Assembly: GCA_029776735.1 (NCBI GenBank) | Contig: JAKOUL010000084.1 | Span: 1-38,271, forward strand | DNA: 38,271 nt | Reading direction: 5' to 3' | Source: Dictyoglomota bacterium | Lineage (GTDB): Bacteria; Dictyoglomota; Dictyoglomia; Dictyoglomales; Dictyoglomaceae | In this document: positions 22,190 to 30,568 of the stretch, one piece after another | How positions within the stretch are numbered: the stretch's first letter is position 1 | How the letters are laid out: the number at the start of each line of letters is the position of its first letter | Program-made: the position numbers and the translations under genes | The notes under the pieces: model-generated | What the model was told of the DNA's origin: nothing | What the model saw: the letters and a program-made list of their open reading frames with translations, nothing else | Databases searched by the model: none

Positions 22190-23578
22190 ATGGGACTTAG
22201 GGGAGATTTAGTCTCTTTACCTTTTTTTGAAGTACTCCAGCTTCTCTCCTCTGGAAAGAAAACAGGGAAACTTCAGATTGAAAAAGGTAATAAAAAAGCG
22301 GAGATAGTATTTAATGATGGTAGAATTACATATGCAAAATCAGGTCTTTCAGAATACTATGAAGCTCTTATGGATCTTTCTCTTTGGGAAAGAGGAAGTT
22401 TTGTATTTGTACCTGGAGAGGTATCAATGGAACCTGTTTCTATAGACCCTGTGAAATTGTGGGGAGACTGGTCTTCTATCCTACATGTAGAGCAAGATAC
22501 TCAGACACCTACGCAAGGACTTGATCCTTTTAACATTCTTCTTGCTGCTTCAAAATACTTAGATATGTTGCACTATTTCAAAGAAGCTGTATTTATTCCC
22601 GTGGATAATCAGAACTTGAATAGTAGTGAAGATTTGGTTTTTCCATTATTTAATGGGATTAAAAAACTGAGTGAGATCATTGACTCTTCTGAGTTGAGTG
22701 CTGCAAGAATATTAGAAACGACTAAAAGTTTATATCTCAAAAATAAGATACTAAAGTGGGGAAGCGACGAAAAATTATTCTGGATTCTCGTTTTCATTAG
22801 CTATTGGGATTATGCTATTGAAAGATTTCCTAAGATGGGAGTTTCTGAGAGAGATCTAAGAGGGAAACTTCAAAGTATTATTAGTCAAGGGATTAAAATA
22901 AGAGAAGTTATAGAAAAGGTTACTTCTTCTCGGAATAGAGATTATGTAGAAATAAATGGTGTTATTAAAGGGATGTCTTTTGAAGAAATTAAAAAAGAAG
23001 TAAAAATTATTTTAAGTACTATTATTTCCTTGAAAGAAAAGCCTTTCAATTCTGTTCTTGAACTTGGTAAATCTCTACTGGATAATATAAATCTTGATGA
23101 GTATATGGACAAAACCCTTGTTAGGCTACAAGATAGCGACTCCACTTTTGAAAGTACTCTTTTGTTAAAATTTTTTGATGGTGTAAGAACCTTAAAAGAT
23201 ATTTTTGATGATTCTATCTTTGATGAGATGGAAACAAGAAATCTTGTTGTGGAAAACTTAAAGACAAAAAGAGTTTTTGATGTTTCTCAAGATAAGAAGA
23301 TATCTCTTACTCATCGTTTTTGGAGTACTATTCACAAAGCTATAAAGATCTCTTATGAAGAAAAAACTTATCTTCTTGAGTTTTTTGAGAATTCATTTAG
23401 CGATTTGAAGTCTACATTTCAATTTCTTACTATAGATAGTGATCCTAACTGGAACTATGTGATTAGTAATCTTAGTAAGATAGGTGAGGAGGAAGTTTTA
23501 GGGTTTGTGAAAGATACTGCAGAGTTCCTCAAAGGCAAGAACTATAGTGAAGATTTGATAAAGTATTTGATCTTATAA
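22190..23578 (+). CDS. DUF4388 (PATAN-type) domain protein
   Basis: 462 residues. The first about 95 residues match the DUF4388 domain: GLRGDLVSLPFFEVLQLLSSGKKTGKLQIEKG, VFNDGRITYAKSG, ALMDLSLWERGSFVFVPGE. Such domains occur in bacterial signalling proteins, often with receiver or GAF domains; here none is attached. The remaining 365 residues are helical and charged with no motif I recognise, although LKFFDGVRTLKDIFDDS (about 324-340) and LVFPLFNGIKKLSEIIDSS (about 149-167) look like a repeated short 'x-D/N-G-x-K/R-T/K-L-x-D/E-I' module. TTTTAGGAGGTAAAAA precedes the ATG. It is transcribed alone. Confidence 0.85.
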   Translation: MGLRGDLVSLPFFEVLQLLSSGKKTGKLQIEKGNKKAEIVFNDGRITYAKSGLSEYYEALMDLSLWERGSFVFVPGEVSMEPVSIDPVKLWGDWSSILHVEQDTQTPTQGLDPFNILLAASKYLDMLHYFKEAVFIPVDNQNLNSSEDLVFPLFNGIKKLSEIIDSSELSAARILETTKSLYLKNKILKWGSDEKLFWILVFISYWDYAIERFPKMGVSERDLRGKLQSIISQGIKIREVIEKVTSSRNRDYVEINGVIKGMSFEEIKKEVKIILSTIISLKEKPFNSVLELGKSLLDNINLDEYMDKTLVRLQDSDSTFESTLLLKFFDGVRTLKDIFDDSIFDEMETRNLVVENLKTKRVFDVSQDKKISLTHRFWSTIHKAIKISYEEKTYLLEFFENSFSDLKSTFQFLTIDSDPNWNYVISNLSKIGEEEVLGFVKDTAEFLKGKNYSEDLIKYLIL

Positions 23579-23657
23579 TTTATTGTAATGTTTTTTAAGT
23601 TGTGTTATCATTTTGTTGCTTATTTTAATTACAAAATAAAGAGGAGGATAGCTGGAA

Positions 23658-24872
23658 ATGAGGAATATTGTAGTGGAAAAATTAAACTCTTTACCTGTAG
23701 AAGAACATGGGGTAGAACTTGTAGAAAGAAAAGGTGTTGGGCACCCTGATTCAATTTGTGATGCAATAATGGATCAGATCTCTATAAATCTATCACAAGA
23801 GTACATTAAAAGAGTAGGTAATATTCTTCATCATAATATTGACAAAAGTCTTCTTGTAGCAGGAGAAGTAGAAAGAAATCTTGGTGTGGGTGGAAAAGTT
23901 AAAAAGCCTATGCTTCTTGTTATTGGGGATAGAGCAACTTTTGATGTGGATGGAATTAGAATTCCTGTGGAAGAAATTGCTATTGAAACTGCAAAGGAGT
24001 GGTTAAGGAAAAACTTGAGATTTGTGGATCCTGATAAACATATAAAGTTTCAGGTAGAGCTTTATCCAGGATCCCCAGAGCTTACGGATATTTTTAAGAG
24101 AAGACAAGGGGTTCTTCCTGCTAATGATACCTCAGCAGCAGTGGGGTATGCTCCTTTAACCTCTACTGAGAAAATTGTAATAGAACTTGAAAGATATCTT
24201 AATTCTCCTGAGTTTAAAGCTACGAATCCTGAGGTAGGGGAAGATATTAAGATAATGGCTTCAAGACAAAAGAGACATTTGCAGCTTACTGTTGCAGTGC
24301 CTCTCGTTGATAGATATATAAATAGTGTTAAAGACTATTTTGAGAAAAAAGAGATGTTAAGAAAAGAGATGGAGAAGTTTGTACAAGAAAGAGCTCAAAA
24401 CTTTGAAAGTATTGTAATAGATATAAATACTTTAGATGATCCTGAAAGAGGTATGGATGGGATTTATATTACTGTACTGGGTACTTCAGCTGAGGATGCA
24501 GATTCAGGGCAGGTAGGAAGAGGCAATAGAGTTAATGGAGTAATTGCTCTTAATAGACCTATGGGAACCGAGGCAGCAGCTGGTAAAAATCCTGTAAGTC
24601 ACGTGGGTAAAATTTATAATATTCTGACTCATAAGGTTGCTAATGAAATATATAAAAATATTCCAGGAATTCGTGAGGTTTATGTTTGGCTTTGCAGCCA
24701 AATTGGAAAACCCATTGATCAACCCAGAATTGCTACTGCCCAACTTATTTTAGAGGATGGCGTATCCATATATGATGTGGCAAAACCTGTAGAGGATGTC
24801 ATAGATCAAGAATTAGCAAATATTGAAAAATTCTGTGATGAACTTGCGGAAGGGAAATATTCCGTATGGTAG
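23658..24872 (+). CDS. metK: S-adenosylmethionine synthetase, archaeal type
   Basis: 404 residues of the archaeal AdoMet synthetase family rather than the bacterial MetK family. Diagnostic blocks: VERKGVGHPDSICDAI (His29), HHNIDKSLLVAGEVERNLGVGGKV, GDRATFDVDGI, LPANDTSAAVGYAPLT, IMASRQKRHLQLTVAVPLVDRYI, EDADSGQVGRGNRVNGVIALNRPMGTEAAAGKNPVSHVGKIYN. It makes SAM from methionine and ATP. GAGGAGGATAGCTGGAA is its ribosome site. Its last 7 nt overlap the start of lysS (ATGG inside the final codons), a tight translational link. Confidence 0.97.
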   Translation: MRNIVVEKLNSLPVEEHGVELVERKGVGHPDSICDAIMDQISINLSQEYIKRVGNILHHNIDKSLLVAGEVERNLGVGGKVKKPMLLVIGDRATFDVDGIRIPVEEIAIETAKEWLRKNLRFVDPDKHIKFQVELYPGSPELTDIFKRRQGVLPANDTSAAVGYAPLTSTEKIVIELERYLNSPEFKATNPEVGEDIKIMASRQKRHLQLTVAVPLVDRYINSVKDYFEKKEMLRKEMEKFVQERAQNFESIVIDINTLDDPERGMDGIYITVLGTSAEDADSGQVGRGNRVNGVIALNRPMGTEAAAGKNPVSHVGKIYNILTHKVANEIYKNIPGIREVYVWLCSQIGKPIDQPRIATAQLILEDGVSIYDVAKPVEDVIDQELANIEKFCDELAEGKYSVW

Positions 24873-26437
24873 AAAAAACTCCTCATTGGGCGGATTTAGC
24901 TGCTCAAGAAATAATAAGTATTAAGGGTAAAAAAAATGTGGTTGCGACTGGTATTACTCCCTCAGGTCCCATACATCTTGGGAACCTGAGGGAGATTCTT
25001 ACTGGGGATGCTATCGCTCGTGCACTAAGAGAGCATGGCTCAGAGGTTAGATTTATCTATATTGCGGATACCTTTGATCCATTGCGTAAGGTATATCCAT
25101 TTTTACCTGAGTCTTACCAAGAATACATGGGGAAACCAATCTCGGAGATCCCAGATCCAGAAGGATGTCATGAAAGTTATGCCGAGCATTTTTTAAGCCC
25201 ATTCTTAGAGGCAATAGAAAAATTAGGTATTAAACCGGAAGTAGTAAAAATTCATGAGAGTTATAAAAGTGGTCTCTATACTTCTATAATTGATACTGTT
25301 TTAGAAAATAATGAGAGAATTACACAAATTCTTAATGAAATTGCAGGACGGGATTTGGAAAAGAATTTTGTTCCTTTACATCCAAAATGTGGAAAATGTG
25401 GGAGATTAACTACCACTAATATAACTTCTATTGATATAAAAAAGCATCAAGTGGAATATTTTTGTAAATGTGGGCATCAAGGAGTAGCAGATTATAGTAA
25501 AGGCGAGGCAAAATTACCTTGGAGATTAGACTGGCCAGGAAGATGGAAGATTTTTGGCGTTACAGTAGAACCTTTTGGAAAGGATCATGCTACTACGGGT
25601 GGCTCTTATGATACAGGGAAAGTGATTGTAAAGGAAATATTTGGTTATGATGCTCCTTATCCTTTTGTTTATGAATGGATATATTTGAAAGGAAAAGGGG
25701 CTATGTCCAGTTCAAAAGGTATCGCTATCTCTATAAATGAGATTTTAGAGATACTTCCTCCCTCTTGGGTGAGATATCTTATTTTAAGATATAAGCCCGA
25801 TAAACATATAGACTTTGATCCGGTAAATGGTTATCTTCTTCTTGCAGAGGAGTATGAAAGATTAGAAAGAATTTATTACGGTTTAGAAGGAACCCCTGAA
25901 GAGAGAAAGGAATTAGCAAGAGTTTTTGAGATATCTCAAGTAGGAGATATTCCAAAAGAGCCTGGTCCTCAAGTTCCTTTAAGACATATAATTACTCTTA
26001 CTCAGATCTCCTTAGATAATGAAGAAACGCTAAAAGAGATGTTAATAAGAAGTGGATATGAGAAGGAAATTAATAAATTTGATGAGATATTAAAAAGAGT
26101 AAAATATGTTAAAAACTGGCTTGAGAAATTTGCTCCCTCTCAGGTTAAATTTAAGTTACAGGAAAAATTGCTGGATATTACAAAGACGTTCTCTCCAAAA
26201 GAAAAAGAATTCCTAAAACTTTTGGCTGAAAAGATAAAGGAAAAGGATTGGGAAGGAGAAGAGCTTCAGAATTTCATATATAATTTAGCACAAGAGTTTT
26301 CTATAGAAGGAAAAAGAGCCTTTCAGTTAATTTATCTTTCTTTTCTAAATCAGACCTCGGGACCTCGGGCAGGTTATTTCTTAGTCTCTCTTCCAAAAGA
26401 TTTTGTGGTTAAAAGATTAGAGGAAGCTGGAAGCTAA
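24866..26437 (+). CDS. lysS: Class I lysyl-tRNA synthetase (archaeal/spirochaete type)
   Basis: 523 residues. HIGH-like signature PSGPIHLGNLRE (His37 to Asn40), KMSKS-like AMSSSKG (Met280 to Lys284) and a zinc-ribbon insert with Cys175, Cys178 and CKCG near 202-205 identify the class I LysRS fold, unrelated to the usual bacterial class II LysS. LPWRLDWPGRWKIFGVTVEPFGKDHATTGGSYDTG is the conserved core. The C-terminal helical anticodon-binding half is complete. It overlaps metK by 7 nt. No class II LysRS is visible in the window, but this cannot exclude one elsewhere. Confidence 0.97.
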   Translation: MVEKTPHWADLAAQEIISIKGKKNVVATGITPSGPIHLGNLREILTGDAIARALREHGSEVRFIYIADTFDPLRKVYPFLPESYQEYMGKPISEIPDPEGCHESYAEHFLSPFLEAIEKLGIKPEVVKIHESYKSGLYTSIIDTVLENNERITQILNEIAGRDLEKNFVPLHPKCGKCGRLTTTNITSIDIKKHQVEYFCKCGHQGVADYSKGEAKLPWRLDWPGRWKIFGVTVEPFGKDHATTGGSYDTGKVIVKEIFGYDAPYPFVYEWIYLKGKGAMSSSKGIAISINEILEILPPSWVRYLILRYKPDKHIDFDPVNGYLLLAEEYERLERIYYGLEGTPEERKELARVFEISQVGDIPKEPGPQVPLRHIITLTQISLDNEETLKEMLIRSGYEKEINKFDEILKRVKYVKNWLEKFAPSQVKFKLQEKLLDITKTFSPKEKEFLKLLAEKIKEKDWEGEELQNFIYNLAQEFSIEGKRAFQLIYLSFLNQTSGPRAGYFLVSLPKDFVVKRLEEAGS

Positions 26438-26451
26438 GGAAACTTAAGTAA

Positions 26452-26583
26452 ATAGGAATCTTAGTTAGAAATGAAGGAATTTTTGAAGAATTAAAAAAGA
26501 TAGAGGCTCCTTTTAAAAGGAGGATATTCTTTGTAGCAATTTTATCTAAAGAACTTGAGAAGAAAGGTATTCGTCCCATAATA
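26452..26583 (+). pseudogene. Frame-open 5' extension of the nucleotidyltransferase gene without a usable start
   Basis: The frame of the gene at 26584 is open from 26452 and reads ...EELKKIEAPFKRR then IFFVAILSKELEKKGIRPII, which looks like authentic N-terminal sequence of this family, but it has no ATG, GTG or TTG. An ATG at 26471 is out of frame. Adding one T to the T5 run at 26480-26484 would join it in frame as MKEFFEELKKIEAP. A 1-nt deletion, polymerase slippage, or a non-canonical start are the options. Confidence 0.55.
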
Positions 26584-27015
26584 GTGGGAGAAAATGCTCT
26601 TGAATTTTATACGCTTGGAAGCTATGCTACAGCGGATATAGATATAGTTTGTAATGAAATAGAAGAGGTTGCTAAAATTTTGAGGGATTGGGATTTTAAG
26701 AAGATTGGAAGACATTGGTTTAATCCAGAGATTGATATAGCTATAGAGATTCCTGATGAATTTCTCGCTGGAGATTATTCTAAAGTAACTACTGTAGAGA
26801 TAGAAGGACTTACTGCTTATATAATAGGTATTGAAGACTTAATAATAGATAGACTTAATGCTTGCTTTTACTGGAAATCTCCTCAGGATTGTGAATGGGT
26901 AAGAGAATTAATCTTACTTTACAAAGATGAAATTGACTGGGAATATTTAGAAGGTAAATCTAAAGAGCAAGGTATTTATGAAGCTCTAAAAAGGATAAAA
27001 AATGAGGAAAATTAA
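26584..27015 (+). CDS. DUF6036-like nucleotidyltransferase (N-terminus probably truncated by a frameshift)
   Basis: 143 residues from GTG 26584. The opening GENALEFYTLGSYATADIDIV is a nucleotidyltransferase motif with the Asp-x-Asp pair (DIDIV), but in full-length relatives it is preceded by about 40 residues, which are present here upstream in frame without a start codon. The middle ITAYIIGIEDLIIDRLNA-like block (LTAYIIGIEDLIIDRLNACF) is typical of minimal nucleotidyltransferases of toxin-antitoxin or AbiEii-like type. The gene overlaps a small downstream gene by 14 nt. It may be a pseudogene, or be expressed by slippage at the T-run at 26480-26484. Confidence 0.7.
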   Translation: MGENALEFYTLGSYATADIDIVCNEIEEVAKILRDWDFKKIGRHWFNPEIDIAIEIPDEFLAGDYSKVTTVEIEGLTAYIIGIEDLIIDRLNACFYWKSPQDCEWVRELILLYKDEIDWEYLEGKSKEQGIYEALKRIKNEEN

Positions 27016-27217
27016 TTTTGATGAGCATATAAAGAGGAAAAGTGAATTTACAATAAAAAGATTAGAACTGGAGAGAGAAAGGCTCCCAAGAATAAAAGAA
27101 AGAAATTCTGAAGAATGGGAAGTATCTTTAATACTTCTTGAAAGTAGATTTAGGCGTCTTTGTGAAATGGGTGAAATAGAAAAGATAGGTCCAAGGAGAT
27201 GGAGAATAAAGGTATAG
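27002..27217 (+). CDS. Small basic protein, winged-helix-like; possible partner of the nucleotidyltransferase
   Basis: 71 residues, highly charged. The C-terminal LLESRFRRLCEMGEIEKIGPRRWRIKV resembles the recognition helix and wing of a small winged-helix domain; the N-terminus is a basic helix. The ATG lies 14 nt inside the upstream gene, so the two are co-translated. The pairing of a nucleotidyltransferase with a small DNA-binding-like protein recalls toxin-antitoxin pairs, but no family is recognised with certainty. Confidence 0.6.
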   Translation: MRKINFDEHIKRKSEFTIKRLELERERLPRIKERNSEEWEVSLILLESRFRRLCEMGEIEKIGPRRWRIKV

Positions 27218-27231
27218 CTGAGTTAATCTTT

Positions 27232-27237
27232 TATAAT
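27232..27237 (+). promoter_or_regulatory. Possible -10 box (TATAAT) for the DUF262 gene
   Basis: TATAAT lies 58 nt before the ATG. No clear -35 element is seen. Confidence 0.35.
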
Positions 27238-27295
27238 GTTAAATGTAGATGCGGATAAAAAGAAATGTTGTTAAGAAATTATAGGGGGTGATGAA

Positions 27296-29092
27296 ATGAT
27301 AATTCAAAAATATACTGTAAATCATTATCCAGTTCAAGTTATACTTACTTGGATTCAATCAGGTGAAATTGCTATACCAGAGATCCAAAGACCTTTTGTA
27401 TGGGATGCTACTAAGGTAAGGGATTTTGTAGATTCTTTGTATCAAGGATACCCTGTGGGATATTTAATTGTATGGAAAAATCCAAATGTTAAGCTTAAAG
27501 ATGGCTCCATATCACAAGGAAAGCGTATTCTTATTGATGGACAACAAAGGATAACTGCTCTGATGACTGCTCTTTTATCAAAGGAAATAGTTGATAAAAA
27601 CTATAGAAAAAGGAGAATTGTTATTGCTTTTAATCCTATTGAAAAAAGATTTGAGGTGAGCAATAGTGTTATTATGAAGGATAAGACCTGGATAGCAGAT
27701 ATCTCTGAGATCTTTAAACCTGAATTTAAATTTCTTGATACTATTGAAAAATATTGTGAGTCTAATCCTAATGTAAATAAAAATGATATATATGAGACTA
27801 TTGATTCCTTGAAAGGTATAGTCAATAATCCTATTGGTTTAATAGAGCTTAATTCTGATCTTGACATTGATGTTGTAACGGAAATATTTATTCGTATTAA
27901 TGCTGCAGGGGTTGTACTAAGTCAAGCAGATTTTGCTATGTCTAAAATAGCTGTTAATGAAAATTATAATGGGCATAAAATTCGTAAAGCAATAGATTAT
28001 TTTTGTCATCTTGCAAAAAATCCTGATTTTTATGATCAAATAAAGGAAATTGATAAAGAATTTACTCAAACAGAATATTTTCAAAAGATGAGCTGGTTGA
28101 AAGATGAGATGGATGATCTATATGATCCGTCATATATAGACATGTTGAGAGTTGCGTTTACTTATAAATTTAGGCGTGGTAGGCTACAAGATTTAGTAGC
28201 TTTACTCTCTGGAAGAAATTTTGAGACACGGGATTATGAGGAAAGTATTGCTGAGGAGTCTTTTAATAAGTTAGATGAAGGCATAAAAGTATTTATGAAT
28301 GAAAATAATTTTAAAAAATTTGTAATGATCCTCCGTTCTGCAGGATTTATTGATTCTTCTATGATTCGTTCACAAAATACAATAGATTTTGCATATATTC
28401 TGTATCTTACTCTGCAAGAGATGCAAATTCCAAAAGGTATTATTGAATCTTTAGTCAGGAAGTGGTTTGTGCTTTCTGTCCTTACTGGTCGTTATTCGGG
28501 TTCTTCTGAAGGACAATTTGATTATGATATTAAAAGGATTACTGATGGAAATCCTGAAGAGTATATTAATAATGTAGTTGAAGCTGAACTTTCTGAAGCC
28601 TATTGGGAGTTTGGACTTCCTCAGCAATTGAATACGGCTGTTGCAGTTAATCCTGCTTATAATGTTTTTCTTGCAGCTCAAGTTAAAATGAAAGATAAAG
28701 GTTTTTTATCAAGGGATATCACTGTTGATGATTTGATCAAACTAAAAGGAGATGTACATCACATTTTCCCAAAGGAATATTTGAAGAAATTTAATTATGA
28801 CCAAAATATGTATAACCAGATTGCTAATTATGTAATGGCACAAAGTGAGATTAATATTGCTATTGGGGCAAAACCACCTTCTGTGTATATGAAGGAGATG
28901 CTTGAACAATGTAATGGCGGACCATTAAAATATGGTGCTATAACTTCCATAGAAGAACTTTATAAAAACTTAGAAATGAACTGTATTCCTCTTGAAATTT
29001 TTGATATGGATATAAAGGATTATCCTTATTTTCTTGAAAAACGTCGTAAATTGATAGCAGAGAAAATAAAAAAATATTTTGCTATGTTATAA
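27296..29092 (+). CDS. DUF262-HNH protein (GmrSD-like, candidate anti-phage nuclease)
   Basis: 598 residues. The N-terminal DUF262/ParB-like domain is clear: AIPEIQRPFVWD (Gln31-Arg32-Pro33), DFVDSLYQGYPVGYLIVW and ILIDGQQRITAL (Asp81 to Arg85), the DGQQR nucleotide-handling motif. A C-terminal HNH-like nuclease motif DVHHIFPKEYL (His488, His489) is followed by NYVMAQSEINIAIG. This DUF262 plus HNH architecture is that of GmrSD-type and related modification-dependent restriction enzymes; here both are in one chain. GGGGGTGATGAA is the ribosome site. It lies in an accessory segment between lysS and pyrE, with many ATT/AAT/GAT codons compared with neighbours. Confidence 0.87.
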   Translation: MIIQKYTVNHYPVQVILTWIQSGEIAIPEIQRPFVWDATKVRDFVDSLYQGYPVGYLIVWKNPNVKLKDGSISQGKRILIDGQQRITALMTALLSKEIVDKNYRKRRIVIAFNPIEKRFEVSNSVIMKDKTWIADISEIFKPEFKFLDTIEKYCESNPNVNKNDIYETIDSLKGIVNNPIGLIELNSDLDIDVVTEIFIRINAAGVVLSQADFAMSKIAVNENYNGHKIRKAIDYFCHLAKNPDFYDQIKEIDKEFTQTEYFQKMSWLKDEMDDLYDPSYIDMLRVAFTYKFRRGRLQDLVALLSGRNFETRDYEESIAEESFNKLDEGIKVFMNENNFKKFVMILRSAGFIDSSMIRSQNTIDFAYILYLTLQEMQIPKGIIESLVRKWFVLSVLTGRYSGSSEGQFDYDIKRITDGNPEEYINNVVEAELSEAYWEFGLPQQLNTAVAVNPAYNVFLAAQVKMKDKGFLSRDITVDDLIKLKGDVHHIFPKEYLKKFNYDQNMYNQIANYVMAQSEINIAIGAKPPSVYMKEMLEQCNGGPLKYGAITSIEELYKNLEMNCIPLEIFDMDIKDYPYFLEKRRKLIAEKIKKYFAML

Positions 29093-29158
29093 TTCAAGCT
29101 ATCAGATTTAACTTTCCAGATGAATTTTATTTTTCCTTAGTTTCAAAAGTGGGTTTAT

Positions 29159-29728
29159 TTACTTTAAGTTTCTGCTTCCTGGCTTTGTTAATGGTATTTT
29201 ATCCTTACAAAAAGGACATTCTTCAGGATTATATGTGTCTAACTTAAGTTGAATTAAAGAATATAAATCCTTATCAAAAATTGTCTTTCCTCCACTTCTA
29301 TCTACTATACATGCATAAGCTATAATCTCTCCCCCAAAACTTTTAACAAGGTTTGCTACTTCTAATGCAGATCCTCCTGTGGTCACCACATCTTCGCATA
29401 CAAGGACTCTTTCTCCTTTAGAGATAGAAAAACCTCTTCTTAGGGTCATTTTTCCTTCTTCTCTTTCTGCGAAGATTCCTCTAATATCTAAAGCTCTTGC
29501 TAATTCATAAGCAATAATAATTCCGCCTAAAGCAGGTCCTATCACGGTATCTATTTTTAAATTTTTAGGAATTTTTTCTGCTATTTCCTTTGCTATCTTT
29601 TCAGCAAGATCTGGATATTGAAGTATGAGAGCACATTGGAGATAATTAGGACTATGCATACCTGAAGATAATAAAAAATGTCCTTCTAAAAATGCCCCTT
29701 TTTCTTTAAAAACTTCAATCCAATTCAT
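29159..29728 (-). CDS. pyrE: Orotate phosphoribosyltransferase
   Basis: 189 residues. The PRPP-binding loop VLVCEDVVTTGGSALEV, the ALGGIIIAYELARAL loop and FAEREEGKMTLRRGF match the thermophilic form of PyrE, which makes OMP from orotate and PRPP. The C-terminus carries EECPFCKDKIPLTKPGSR, also usual in this subfamily. It is transcribed alone on the minus strand, convergent with the DUF262 gene across 66 nt in which I see no hairpin. The other pyr genes are not in the window. Confidence 0.95.
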   Translation of the reverse strand: MNWIEVFKEKGAFLEGHFLLSSGMHSPNYLQCALILQYPDLAEKIAKEIAEKIPKNLKIDTVIGPALGGIIIAYELARALDIRGIFAEREEGKMTLRRGFSISKGERVLVCEDVVTTGGSALEVANLVKSFGGEIIAYACIVDRSGGKTIFDKDLYSLIQLKLDTYNPEECPFCKDKIPLTKPGSRNLK

Positions 29729-29764
29729 ATCCTATTTCCTTTCTTAGAAGAAATTTTTAGATTA

Positions 29765-29773
29765 AGTATAGCA
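29765..29773 (-). promoter_or_regulatory. Extended -10 promoter (TGCTATACT) of pyrE
   Basis: On the minus strand TG-C-TATACT lies 36 nt before the pyrE ATG, which is preceded by AAGGAAATAGGAT. No -35 match is seen. Confidence 0.5.
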
Positions 29774-29882
29774 TAAAGTTATTTTAAAGAGCTTATATAT
29801 AATTAAGTATAGTTTATAAACCTGAGATATTAATTATAGAAGATAGAAACTAATAGCCCTTTTCTAAATAAAGATCTTAATT

Positions 29883-29888
29883 TATAAT
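29883..29888 (+). promoter_or_regulatory. Possible -10 box (TATAAT) for the cyclase-GT4 run
   Basis: TATAAT lies 30 nt before the ATG at 29919 in the 190-nt pyrE/cyclase divergent gap. The -35 region is weak. Confidence 0.35.
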
Positions 29889-29918
29889 GTTTATAAAATT
29901 CCTTTTGGAGGATACAGT

Positions 29919-30566
29919 ATGAAAATTCTTTGGAATAATCCTATAGATGTAAGCCTTTTAATTCATGAAAATTTGGTCTTTTGGCCTAATGATCCAAAAT
30001 TTGAAAGAGAATGGGTTTCTAAAATTTCTGATGGAAAAAATGCAAATCTTTCCAAAATTTCTCTTGGCTCTCATACCGGTACTCATATAGATACTCCTTA
30101 TCATTTCTTAGAAGATGGAAAGAAGTTAGACGAAATTGATTTATCAAGATTTTATGGTTTGGCGAAGGTTTTTGAAATTAAAAATGAAGATAAAATTTCC
30201 TTAGGAGATGTGGAAAATTTACCTATAGAAAAAAATGATATCATTCTTTTTAAAACAAAAAATTCAAAACTACTTTTAGATAATAAATTCTATGAAAATT
30301 ATGTGGGACTCTCATGGGAAGCTGCAGAGTTTTTAGTTGAAAAGGAGATAAAAACGGTGGGCATAGATTATCTTTCTATAGGACCAAGAGGAGAAGAAGG
30401 CAAAAAAGTGCATAGGATACTTCTTGGAAAAGAGATAGGAATTATTGAGGGCTTAAATCTTCTAAATGTGCAAGAAGGAAAATATTTCTTATTTGCTTTA
30501 CCGCTAAAAATAAAAGATGGTGAAGGTTCTCCAGTTAGAGCGATGCTTTTTCCTATAGAGGATTAA
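29919..30566 (+). CDS. Cyclase family protein (kynurenine-formamidase-like metal hydrolase)
   Basis: 215 residues, the normal length for the family. The metal-binding signature HTGTHIDTPYHF (about 51-62) is intact, preceded by DVSLLIHENLVFWPNDP, and followed later by VGIDYLSIGPRG and LPLKIKDGEGSPVRA. Family members hydrolyse formamides, cyclic amides or isatin; no tryptophan-degradation genes are nearby, so the substrate is unknown. TTTTGGAGGATACAGT precedes the ATG. The glycosyltransferase starts 2 nt after its stop. Confidence 0.92.
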   Translation: MKILWNNPIDVSLLIHENLVFWPNDPKFEREWVSKISDGKNANLSKISLGSHTGTHIDTPYHFLEDGKKLDEIDLSRFYGLAKVFEIKNEDKISLGDVENLPIEKNDIILFKTKNSKLLLDNKFYENYVGLSWEAAEFLVEKEIKTVGIDYLSIGPRGEEGKKVHRILLGKEIGIIEGLNLLNVQEGKYFLFALPLKIKDGEGSPVRAMLFPIED

Positions 30567-30568
30567 AA

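Noticed and set aside
23579..23657. SAM riboswitch ahead of metK
   Set aside because: The 79-nt gap is too short and has no conserved SAM-riboswitch helices; only a ribosome site is visible.
29093..29158. Terminator between the DUF262 gene and pyrE
   Set aside because: The 66-nt convergent gap is AT-rich but I could not find a stem of more than four or five pairs.
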